Of a stretch of 64,000 nt of DNA, positions 55,476 to 64,000 are shown piece by piece (the stretch's first letter is position 1; each line of letters opens with the position of its first letter). The notes beneath the pieces are model-generated. The model saw only the letters and a list, made by a program, of their open reading frames with translations. It was not told the origin of the DNA and did not search any database. Made by a program: the position numbers and the translations under genes. The stretch is from Tillus elongatus (taxonomy: Eukaryota > Arthropoda > Insecta > Coleoptera > Cleridae): assembly GCA_964006375.1 (NCBI GenBank), contig OZ023262.1:94776976-94840975 (forward strand), in the 5' to 3' direction.

Positions 55476-55649
55476 CTTTCCCAAAAGTCGTAAATATCAA
55501 ACGGCAAACGATCACATAAAGATAGGCTAGCTCAAGCCCTTTCAGAAAAACCCTACATGATCTTATCAAAAAGTTTACGGTTTTGAAGATATTGACAATT
55601 TTATTAAAAAAAATGAAAATTGTCAAATTTTAATGTATTTTGAAAAGGT
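55474..55649. other. Nothing recognised
   Basis: Short unrecognised stretch between the (TA)n array and the transposase remnant. Confidence 0.35.
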
Positions 55650-56440
55650 ACCAGGTTCTTCGATAACAGCATCCTGGACAGCATCCTCGTCTGCAGTTCC
55701 CGGTCGTCCAGTTGGATCTGCACGATCGATGCCAGGCATTTCAACAGCGCTGTTACCGAAGAACCTGATACCTCGGCGCCGAAAGTACAAAGACGAACTG
55801 GTGTCCCAACGCCTACTACTCATAGAATTTTAAAAATGTATGGGCACCATATTTAGACGATCCAAATTTTGAAACTGCGTGAACGCACAAGGCGCAAGCA
55901 ATTTTGCGAAATTATGTTAAAAAAAATCATACAAGGTCCCAATTTCTTCGATAAAGTTTTATGGAGTGGCGAGTCAGCATGTACCAATTATTTGTTACAT
56001 GTACCGCCACAACTTTCATAGTTGGAAAATTGATGATCCACATGAGTTCAGAGAGGATTGGTCCCAGCATCAATTTAAAATAAATTTCTGGGCCGGTATT
56101 TTTAACGGAACACTTTTGCGACCAGTGGACCTGCGCCTTACGTTAAATGGCCAAATATGTTTGGTGTTTTTACAAAACAATTTGCCAGAACTGCAGGAAG
56201 ACACTCCATTAGAGCTTCGGAGAACAATGTGGCTTCAAAATTATGGATGCCCAGCACACTCTACCTTAGCGGTAAGGCAATACTTGAATCAGACATACCC
56301 GGGCAGGTGGCCGTCAAAGAATCAGGACAGCAGCTCAAGAAATTTCACGAAGCAGTCTAAGAAGACTAAGAGGATCGTTCCTAAGACGATGTCGTTTATG
56401 TATAAGAGAGAATGGCCGTCAAACAGAGCATCCGTTATGA
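55650..56440 (+). pseudogene. Broken mariner-type transposase
   Basis: Starts with a decayed helix-turn-helix region. The main open part (55966-56340) reads YRHNFHSWKIDDPHEFREDW, INFWAGIFNGTLLRPVDLRL, FLQNNLPELQEDTPLELRRT, MWLQNYGCPAHSTL and YLNQTYPGRW, the DDE core order of this superfamily. The second catalytic Asp position (QQDG) is QNYG, so it is inactive. The DFFLWG block is deleted, and the end resumes in another frame (RCRLCIRENGRQ). Confidence 0.8.
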
Positions 56441-57450
56441 GTAGAATAATTTTTGTAAATCTCACAATCTGTTTATTTTTATTTATTAGCTACCTCCTTT
56501 CACTTCCAAATTTACTTTCAATTGTCGACAGTGAATTACTTTTAAGAGATATTGATAATGTTTTATATCATTTTAGAATATTCATAAAAAGGGAAGTTTT
56601 TGTAATTATGAGCCAGTAAATTTTACTAATTTTTTTTTTAGTATACAGGGTCCGGCAAGTTGAGAGGATCACATAATTATCTTCAAAACCGCTCTACCTA
56701 GAAATGTCAAATTTGGTATCCATGGATATACCAGTATTTTGCATAACAGGAAATTAGTTTCACGTATATAGAGTGATCAGTTTCCCTGTGCCACACCAAA
56801 CTTTTATTTTTTTAATAGGACATCCTATATTTTATTTCATTTTTTGGTAAAGCACTTTATGGCGAGTAAAATGTGCGCCACAATAGGGGCCTGGGATCAA
56901 CGGTTTAGAAATTATTCAATTATTTGTCCGAAACTTTATTCCGCTTCAACACGACAGTGCTGCCATGTCGTCGCAAAATCTGTCAAGATCTGGTATTACC
57001 ATGACTCTTGACTCAATGTAGCATAATAAACTATGGTTATATAATTTGCGGAAATATCCACTTATACAGGGTGATACATTTTACAATGCTCAATTTTTCT
57101 CGAAAATTTCAAATGGAACACCGTATATATGACTACGGTATCAGATAGCGGGTTTAGTAAGCTTTCTTCCAATACCATATTTGCTAGGATTCAATTGGCT
57201 GGATTAACACAAACTGATGGATCATTTGTAAACGTCTGGGCTTTCTTCTTTCTAAAGCTGAATTATAATTTGTACAGGCTTTTAATGAAACTCATAGACA
57301 TGGCATTTTTTTTAACTGTTACATCGTTTTTAGATAATTGTATGGTGACATTTATTTTTAACTTATTTTGTAAACAACAAAAATTAAATAAAAATAATAG
57401 TACCACATTAATTTAATACATAAACGAAATAATCAAGAATGTAATAAAAT
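56441..57450. repeat. Mariner-type element ends, no gene
   Basis: TACAGGGTCCGGCAAG (about 56644), TATACAGGGTGATACATTTT (about 57063) and TCAAATGGAACACCGTATAT (about 57108) look like ends of DNA transposons. The 95-residue frame at 57129-57416 has no recognised signature. Confidence 0.4.
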
Positions 57451-57469
57451 AACAGTATTAATAACAAAT

Positions 57470-58640
57470 CTCAAATCAGATGCTCGAACACGTTCCCCCC
57501 TTGCTGAACGTAAAGTTATAATCTTTCCATAATTTATCTATGCGTAGCAGCATGGATCATCTCCCGATCAACATTCCGACATGGATTTAATATCCGTTGT
57601 TGTAGATTGTGAACGCTAAATACAGGATCTATGCCAAAATCTGAATAGACTTGGTCTTTGTTGTAGCCCCAAAAACGTAGTCAATGGGAGTCAAATCTGG
57701 GGACCTTGCAGGTCATCGTATTTGGGCATTTGTACCTATATAATTAAGGCCAAAAGCTTGGTTCAAATAGTCCACAACTATCCTGCTGTTGTGAGCTGGA
57801 CATCCATCGTGCTGAAAAATAATCCTAGATCGGACATTCAGTGGAACGTGATCCAATCAATCGTCCAGATGGGTGTTTAGGTGATTGAGGTGAGTCGTCC
57901 CGTCTAAATTTTCTTCAAAAAATGCGGGCCCCAGCAATCTATTATCTAATAGCCCACACCATACGTTGGTTTTATATTCAGTTTGGTGGTTCTTTGAAAA
58001 AACCCAGTGTAGAATTTCCGTTGCCCATCTTACACTGTTATGCTTATTCAACACACCATTATTTGTGAACTTTGACTCATCCTTCCAAAGGATATGGCTT
58101 AAAGTTTTATAATCTATATTTAAAGCTTTATTCGCCCAATACGAAAACAATAAGCGGCTCACATAGTCGCCATCTCTGAGGCCTTGGACAAAATGACACC
58201 CGTAGGGCTTTTAATTATACATTTTAATTATTCTGCGAACACTTCTATTTGAAATATCGGTTACTGACGCTAGTTGTGTAGCTGATAAACCTGGGTTTTC
58301 TTACAAATGAAGCAAAGTATTTTAAGAAAATTATTCATTGGTAATTGGCTTTACGTGGGTTATTGGCTGATTTCCTATTACACTTCCGAATTGTGAAAAT
58401 GTATTGTAAATACGCAGAAATGATCAATAATCTGGGTATCGTCGCTCTGGGTACCAATCCCTAAATAATTATTGTAAGAATTAGATGGAAACTCAGTGTA
58501 AATGAACATAAAAATGTACCTGTATCTTCGCGTTGCACGGGCCGCCACTTTTTGGAATTCAATATATCTCTAACATATCCTTTCTTTCCTGAACTGAATA
58601 ATTCACACTAGATGCAGACATCGATTAATTACTGTATTGA
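57470..58640 (-). pseudogene. Broken DUF4817-type mariner transposase
   Basis: Minus strand in pieces: MSASSVNYSVQERKDMLEIY start (58623), RWYPERRYPD-like HTH region, LSATQLASVTDISNRSVRRI second HTH (about 58250), then an open stretch 58162-57857 with HILWKDESKFTNNGVLNKHN, NVWCGLLDNRLLGPAFFEEN. The FQHDGCPAH, ARSPDLTPIDY and a VQQGG end follow in shifted frames. All domains are present in order, but with many stops. Confidence 0.8.
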
Positions 58641-58802
58641 CAAAAATAATCTAGTACACGTAGTTTCACTATTTTGTTGTTAAACTAGTGAAATAGCTTG
58701 ATTATTTTTAATAAAAGTTCAGTAGTTTGTTGCTAGGCCACAACTTGAGCGTTTCAGTGATAATTATTTTAAATCGTAATTATTCTGAGTATGTAAATCT
58801 AT
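58641..58802. other. Spacer before intact LINE
   Basis: AT-rich, nothing recognised. A base-composition jump at about 58803 marks the LINE 5' end. Confidence 0.4.
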
Positions 58803-59159
58803 GGGGTTAAGGAGTCGCGGGCCAAAGGACTCCAGGGGGCAAGCTGAGGAAGTGGAAATAACAACATAAACTCCCGATGAAGCTTTCCCCAAGACCGTCA
58901 TGCGCGGTAAAAATCCGCATCCTGCACGAGGTGACCCTGCTAATAACTAAACATGACGGATCTAGACAAGGAGGTCGAACTAAACTCCCCCAATCTACGG
59001 TGTCACGTGACCCGTGCCTATGGATGGATGGCACCAGGGCGATGGTGTCGTGAACGGAACCTCTGGAGTACCAGGCAACCCTCCAGAGTAACCCGCCTTG
59101 CACCACACAGGGGGTTCTGATGGTGTGGACAGTATTTCCCCCATTCTCGTGGGAACAAC

Positions 59160-60317
59160 ATGAAGATTATAAATACATATAAAACCAAAACCAATGAGGC
59201 TCGAGGAGTGGCTCCGGCTACAGACTTGAGCCTTGAGTCTATCCCGGAAACGGAGACGAGCCAGGGTGCGGCAGCGGACTCTGGAGGTCCCACGACCGGC
59301 GTAGATACGGGGGATCAGGGGGTAGCTTCGGCCAGAGACCTGTCCCCGACACCCAAGCTGGAGGCTGGGTCCCACCGGAGGGCGGCGAGCTCCGCGGACT
59401 CCGGGGGCCCCTCCACCAGTGAGGACTCTACTGTTAGAGTAGAGGGACTGCCCCGGCAGTCCAAGCGTCTTTCCGGGGCGCAAAGAAAGAAGCTCCGGAG
59501 GGCGCAAAAAATGGCGGCCGGGACCTGGACGGTCGAGAAACCTGTAAAGGCGCAAGAGGGGAGTGCGGGTCAGAAGAGGACGCGCTCGAACTCTAGCACG
59601 CCCACTACAGACAGACGTTCCAAAAGGGCCAGGGTGCCTGTAAAGGCGCAAGAGGAGAGTGCGAGTCGGAAGACGCCGCGCTCTGGCTCTAGCACGCCTA
59701 CTACAGACAGACCTCCCAAAGGAACTAAGGCCGGAACACCGGCGCAGACTGGCTCTTACGGGGAGGCTGCGGAGGGCCTCGGGATGGCGGTGATTGACAG
59801 ACGCCATCCTGAGGTCACGCTAGACCAGGGGAAGGCGGACCTGATCCAGGCTGCGGTGGTAGCTGCAGTGGACTCTCTTCAGGAAGGGGAGAGCCCGCCT
59901 CAGTTCCACCGGACGCGCCTGACGGGGGGCATCCTCTGGATAACCTGTGCCGGCCCGCAGTCGCGGGACTGGCTGCGGAAAACGATCGGGGGCCTCGGTC
60001 AGATTTGGGAGGGGGCGGACTTGACAGCCGTCGAGCCCAAGGAACTCCCAAAGAGACGCAAGGTCCTCGTACGGATCCCTGACACCGTCCCGCAGGAGAC
60101 GGTGATCAGCAGACTTAAGATCCAGAACCCTGAACTGGGGACGCAACACTGGTCGGTTCTAAGCAGGAAGGCAGAGGAGAAAGGACAGACGCTCGCCTTC
60201 TCGATCGACCCGACATCTTACAGAGCCCTTGAAGGAACCTCCTTCAAGGCATTCTGGGGCATGGGAAGGGTTAGCTTCCGCCCACTGGGGAAGCAATTAA
60301 GGGTTAATGGGACTTAG
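59160..60317 (+). CDS. LINE ORF1, DUF4780-like protein
   Basis: 385 residues. The N-terminal half is Ser/Thr/Pro/Lys/Arg-rich and disordered-looking, with basic clusters (QRKKLRRAQK, RRSKRARVPVK) that may be nuclear signals, and a nearly duplicated unit, VKAQEGSAGQKRTRSNSSTP and VKAQEESASRKTPRSGSSTP. The C-terminal 180 residues (GGILWITCAGPQSRDWLRKT, KRRKVLVRIPDTVPQETVIS, KGQTLAFSIDPTSYRALEGT) match the DUF4780 domain found in ORF1 of such insect LINEs. No CCHC knuckle. Presumed to bind the element's RNA. The last 11 bases overlap ORF2. Confidence 0.85.
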   Translation: MKIINTYKTKTNEARGVAPATDLSLESIPETETSQGAAADSGGPTTGVDTGDQGVASARDLSPTPKLEAGSHRRAASSADSGGPSTSEDSTVRVEGLPRQSKRLSGAQRKKLRRAQKMAAGTWTVEKPVKAQEGSAGQKRTRSNSSTPTTDRRSKRARVPVKAQEESASRKTPRSGSSTPTTDRPPKGTKAGTPAQTGSYGEAAEGLGMAVIDRRHPEVTLDQGKADLIQAAVVAAVDSLQEGESPPQFHRTRLTGGILWITCAGPQSRDWLRKTIGGLGQIWEGADLTAVEPKELPKRRKVLVRIPDTVPQETVISRLKIQNPELGTQHWSVLSRKAEEKGQTLAFSIDPTSYRALEGTSFKAFWGMGRVSFRPLGKQLRVNGT

Positions 60318-63300
60318 GTTCCTTCAGGTCAACCTCCAACACAGTAGGGCAGCCACGGCCGGACTACTAATGGCTCTGAGGAACACGGATGTGGCCCTCA
60401 TCCAGGAACCGTACTCCTACAAAGGAGAGATCAAGGGACTCGGCGGAGCTAATGGAAAGCTCATCTACAGCAGGTCCAGCGAGAATCCGAGGGCCTGCAT
60501 TTTTGTCAGGGAAGGGATAGAGTTTCTCCCTCTAATGAATTTCTGTTCCAGGGACCTGGCAACGATCAAAATCCGATGTGGAGGAGCGGATGGGCTGAGG
60601 GACATTACTGTCGCGTCAGCCTATCTGCCAGGGGACAGCACGGACCCTCCTCCACCCAACGAATTGGAGCAGCTGATGGTGGGTAGCAGAGCAGGTGGAT
60701 GGCAGACCATCATCGGCATGGATGCGAATGCGCACCATGAGTTGTGGGGTAGCTCGGACACAAACTCTAGGGGTGAGGCACTTTTACAATTCTTTATGAA
60801 ATTTAATTTAGACATATTGAATAGAGGTAATAAACCGACATTCGTCACAACACGGCGTGAGGAAGTTTTAGACCTAACAGTTTCCACCCAGTTTCTGGGT
60901 GACTTTGTTAAAAGATGGGCTGTGTCTGGGGAAGTGAGTAGCTCAGACCACAGATACATCCGGTTTGAAATCGCCAAAGTCGAAAGAGAAACGGTATGGT
61001 ACCGGGACCCCCGCAAGGCGGACTGGGAAGCCTACAGGGCAGACCTAGCTGTGGAACTGCGGGGGGTTGAGAGGGCCATAAGGGATTCAATAGACCTCGA
61101 GATTGCAGCAGTCCAATTGCGAGACGCAATTACCTCGGCCTATAACGCCAACTGCCCCCTGAAAATGAGGGTGTCCACCAGGAACGTCCCATGGTGGAAC
61201 GAGGACCTCAGGCAAAGGAGGACGCAGGTTCGTAAGCTGTTTAACGCGGCCAAAAGTTCGGGAGCATGGGATGAATATAGACAGGCCCTATCGACCTATA
61301 ACAAAAGACTGAGGGACGCCAAGAAGGAGTCGTGGAGGAGGCACTGCGAAGAAGTGGAAAACACGTCCGAGAGTGCTCGACTACACAAGATCCTGTCTAA
61401 GGGCCCTCAGACTAACATAGGCTCCCTTAGAACACCCACGGGAGGCTTTACAAGCTCGGGGGAGGAAACTATGGAAATTTTACTCCAGACGCACTTCCCC
61501 GGCTGTAACATAATAAACCAATCACCTCCGGACTGGGAACACTCAGAAATAGAGGCGCCTTATAGGCGGGCATCTAGAGTAGACTGGACAGTCGCTAAAG
61601 AGGTGGTTACCTGGAGCAAAATCAGATGGGCCATTAACAGCTTTAAGCCATACAAATCGCCGGGATTTGATGGAATAATGCCCATCATGCTCCAACAGGG
61701 GATAGATATACTGGCGCCGGTGCTTACCCTCATTATGAGGGCCAGCCTGGCTCTGGGGTACATTCCGAGGGCATGGAGACTGGCCAGGGTTGTATTTATT
61801 CCTAAACCTGGGCGTCCAACAGACCAGGCAAAGTCCCTGAGGCCAATAAGTCTCATGTCCTTCTTGCTGAAAACAGTGGAAAAACTGCTCGACCGGCACA
61901 TTAGGGGCGGTGTACTGGAAGCATATCCTCTACACTGCGGACAATATGCATACAGAGCAGGATTCTCAACAGAAACAGCACTGCACCAACTGGTGCTGAA
62001 ACTGGAGAATACGCTGGAGAACAAGGAGGTGGCGCTGGGGGCCTTCCTAGACATAGAGGGGGCCTTTAGCAACACCTCGTTCGGATCGGTTCTGGCAGCT
62101 GCCCGGGAGCGTGGAATAGAGGAGACCTGCTGCAGGTGGATCGGTTCCATGCTCAGGGACAGGGCGGTGTTCACCTCACTCGCGGGAGGGACTCTGCTGG
62201 CGGGGGTCGCGGCGGGGTGTCCGCAGGGGAGCGTTCTGTCTCCCTTGCTCTGGTGTCTAGTCGTGGACGGCCTGCTGGGGAGGCTCTCGGGAGGGGGGTA
62301 TGAGGTACAGGGCTATGCGGACGACATTGTCATCATAGTCCGAGGAAAGGTCACACAGGCAGTGTGGGAGCGTATGCAGACTGCACTGAAAGTGGTGGAA
62401 GGGTGGACGGTTGATCAAGGGCTCGGGGTGAGCCCCGAGAAAGCAACCGTCGTGCCGTTTACGAGGAGGAGGAAGTGTGAAAGCCACAGAACTCTCACTC
62501 TATACGGTAGGAGCGTTCCAATGGCCAGGGAGGTAAAATATCTTGGGGTCGTATTGGACTCTAAGCTAACCTGGAATGGTCACATTGGAAAAATACTGCG
62601 TAAGGCAGTCATGACCTTAGCCGTCACTAGGCGGCTATATGGAAAAACGTGGGGACTAAGACCTAGTATGGCCCACTGGCTGTACACAAGGGTGGTCAGA
62701 CCATCGTTAACATATGCGGCACTGGTCTGGTGGCCTAAGGTGACACAATCCAGTGCCAAACAAAAACTAGGCAAGATCCAAAGGATGGCTTGCCTAGGCA
62801 TCACAGGGGCCATGTCTTCAACCCCAACAGCCGCCATGGAGGTGTTGCTGGATCTACCCCCCCTACACTTCGTTATTATGGGAGAGGCCAGGCTAGGACT
62901 ATACAGACTAGCCTGCAATGGTAGACTGAAGATCAACCCAGGCTTCAGGGGCCACTGCAAAATTCAGGAGATCGTGAAGGAACCCATGCTTGAAATGAGG
63001 TCAGACTTCGCGAGCCCGCGAATGTGCAGGGAAAGCAACTTCACAGTGGAAATCCCTGATCGCGGGGCATGGCGGGAGGAGACACCGGGCATACCACGGG
63101 ACGCGCTCGTCTGGTTCACGGACGGATCTGGCGGGGAGCGTGGGACGGGGGCAGGTGTTTACTCGGAAGGACCGAGGGTAAGTCACAGTATTTCCCTCGG
63201 AGCCCATGCAACGGTGTTTCAGGCCGAGATGTACGCCATCCTGCACTGTGTGCGGGAGAACAAGAGGAGGGGCTACACCAACAAGCGGATCCTCATAGCC

Positions 63301-63951
63301 ACAGACAGCCAGGCAGCCCTTAAGGCACTAAGTAGCCCACGGGTAAATTCCTGGCTGGTGAGTGAGTGCCGAGACGAGACGAGCGACCTGGCTGGGCAGA
63401 ATGAGGTGACCCTCATCTGGGTGCCGGGTCACTCGGGGGTCAAAGGCAATGAAGAAGCTGACAGTCTCGCAAAGAGGGGGTCAGCAGAACCATTTATGGG
63501 ACCAGAACCGGCTCTGGGCGTGTCAAAGAGCACTGCCAGGGGAGCCATTAAGTCCTGGGTCAGAAACCAACACAAGGTGTACTGGGCGGACTGTCCAGGG
63601 CTCAGACATGGGAAGTCAATAATTGACGGACCCAGTTCAAAGAGAGCTGTGGAGCTGCTAAACCTTAGCAGAGGACAGCTCAGAAACACAACAGGTCTCT
63701 TGACGGGACACATGGCCGTCAAGAAACACCTACATAAAATGGGGCGGTTCGAAGGGGACCTCGCATGCAGACTCTGCGGCGAGGGGGAGGAATCAGCCCA
63801 GCACATCTTGTGCGAGTGTATAGCTCTGGACCGGAAAAGACAACTGATCTACGGTCACTCTAGACCGGAGACAGAGCAATATAAAACTTCACCCTACCAA
63901 TCGCTGTGCAGACTAGTTCAAGGCACAGTGATTTTGGAATGGGTGGAGTAA
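60307..63951 (+). CDS. LINE ORF2: APE endonuclease, RT, RNase H, CCHC
   Basis: 1214 residues, uninterrupted. Endonuclease about 1-230: QVNLQH, LIQEPYS, SAYLPGD, GMDANAHHELWG, SSDHRYI. RT about 440-760: FKPYKSPGFDGIMP, RPISLMSFLLKTVEKLL, FLDIEGAFSNTS, GCPQGSVLSPLLW, the catalytic GYADDIVIIV and YLGVVLDSKLTW. RNase H about 930-1070: FTDGSGG, AEMYAIL, ATDSQAALKAL, WVPGHSGVKGNEEADSLA, with all acidic residues. C-terminal CCHC: CRLCGEGEESAQHILCEC. The ATG lies inside the ORF1 end (ATGGGACTTAG), so it may be translated by reinitiation. RNase H plus APE endonuclease places it in the I superclade, probably LOA-like. Confidence 0.93.
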   Translation: MGLRFLQVNLQHSRAATAGLLMALRNTDVALIQEPYSYKGEIKGLGGANGKLIYSRSSENPRACIFVREGIEFLPLMNFCSRDLATIKIRCGGADGLRDITVASAYLPGDSTDPPPPNELEQLMVGSRAGGWQTIIGMDANAHHELWGSSDTNSRGEALLQFFMKFNLDILNRGNKPTFVTTRREEVLDLTVSTQFLGDFVKRWAVSGEVSSSDHRYIRFEIAKVERETVWYRDPRKADWEAYRADLAVELRGVERAIRDSIDLEIAAVQLRDAITSAYNANCPLKMRVSTRNVPWWNEDLRQRRTQVRKLFNAAKSSGAWDEYRQALSTYNKRLRDAKKESWRRHCEEVENTSESARLHKILSKGPQTNIGSLRTPTGGFTSSGEETMEILLQTHFPGCNIINQSPPDWEHSEIEAPYRRASRVDWTVAKEVVTWSKIRWAINSFKPYKSPGFDGIMPIMLQQGIDILAPVLTLIMRASLALGYIPRAWRLARVVFIPKPGRPTDQAKSLRPISLMSFLLKTVEKLLDRHIRGGVLEAYPLHCGQYAYRAGFSTETALHQLVLKLENTLENKEVALGAFLDIEGAFSNTSFGSVLAAARERGIEETCCRWIGSMLRDRAVFTSLAGGTLLAGVAAGCPQGSVLSPLLWCLVVDGLLGRLSGGGYEVQGYADDIVIIVRGKVTQAVWERMQTALKVVEGWTVDQGLGVSPEKATVVPFTRRRKCESHRTLTLYGRSVPMAREVKYLGVVLDSKLTWNGHIGKILRKAVMTLAVTRRLYGKTWGLRPSMAHWLYTRVVRPSLTYAALVWWPKVTQSSAKQKLGKIQRMACLGITGAMSSTPTAAMEVLLDLPPLHFVIMGEARLGLYRLACNGRLKINPGFRGHCKIQEIVKEPMLEMRSDFASPRMCRESNFTVEIPDRGAWREETPGIPRDALVWFTDGSGGERGTGAGVYSEGPRVSHSISLGAHATVFQAEMYAILHCVRENKRRGYTNKRILIATDSQAALKALSSPRVNSWLVSECRDETSDLAGQNEVTLIWVPGHSGVKGNEEADSLAKRGSAEPFMGPEPALGVSKSTARGAIKSWVRNQHKVYWADCPGLRHGKSIIDGPSSKRAVELLNLSRGQLRNTTGLLTGHMAVKKHLHKMGRFEGDLACRLCGEGEESAQHILCECIALDRKRQLIYGHSRPETEQYKTSPYQSLCRLVQGTVILEWVE

Positions 63952-64000
63952 GACTAGGGGTATGCACAATCAACCAAGGGTTGCGGTGCTATCGGGGCGG

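Larger units (their letters stand above)
58803..64000 (+). mobile_element. Intact I/LOA-like LINE, 3' end beyond window
   Basis: GC-rich element with a 357-bp 5' UTR, two complete overlapping ORFs and the first 49 bp of the 3' UTR before the window ends. The 3' UTR matches those of the copies at 6.9 and 46.0 kb. The absence of stops over 4.8 kb of coding suggests recent insertion. The 5' boundary was set where GC content rises. Confidence 0.88.

Noticed and set aside
58995..60149. Minus-strand frames of 270, 109 and 78 residues over the LINE
   Set aside because: Arg/Pro/Leu-rich shadows of GC-rich ORF1 on the other strand. No domain or codon logic of their own. The same applies to the minus frames over ORF2 at 60621-63806.

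Overview
The window looks like gene-poor, transposon-rich nuclear DNA of an insect. The evidence is a 7-transmembrane insect odorant receptor with canonical GT-AG introns, an errantivirus-type (insect endogenous retrovirus) element with env, several I/LOA-like non-LTR retrotransposons, Penelope-like elements, mariner-type transposases, tRNA-derived SINEs, very long (TA)n arrays and a TTAGG-type repeat. The order of insect cannot be decided from this sequence. Layout: (1) 1-19.7 kb is one host gene on the + strand, an odorant receptor that I assembled from six exons (989-1181, 7607-8162, 14346-14445, 14504-14593, 19445-19600, 19653-19712). All phases match and the product is 384 aa. Its introns are packed with a rearranged LINE (1.7-7.0 kb), transposase remnants, SINEs, microsatellites, a Penelope fragment and a fold-back element (18.2-19.35 kb). 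(2) 19.7-38 kb has no recognised host gene. It holds copies of an abundant short inverted-repeat family, often with an internal or terminal (TA)n tract, a 2.2 kb mariner-type element with about 400 bp inverted repeats (28886-31129), a 2.4 kb terminal-inverted-repeat element (32251-34618), a 152-bp tandem repeat (35.06-35.6 kb) and a jockey-like RT fragment joined to an inverted LTR fragment (37.0-37.7 kb). (3) 38298-44334 is an errantivirus-like LTR element with 322-bp LTRs, a CGCG duplication, open gag and env, and a pol that has lost protease, reverse transcriptase and RNase H. (4) 44.3-54.2 kb holds a 3' LINE fragment, a nearly open LINE on the minus strand (46270-50502) with a 12-bp target duplication and a (TTAGG)n end, two Penelope-like remnants with hammerhead-ribozyme-like motifs, and a SINE. 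(5) 54.5-58.7 kb has more (TA)n-bearing repeats and two broken mariner-type transposases. (6) 58.8-64.0 kb is an apparently intact LINE (DUF4780-like ORF1 of 385 aa, ORF2 of 1214 aa with endonuclease, RT, RNase H and CCHC) that runs off the window edge. The genes do not form a pathway. The odorant receptor is a host gene carried through successive insertions, and most of the rest are selfish elements at different stages of decay.
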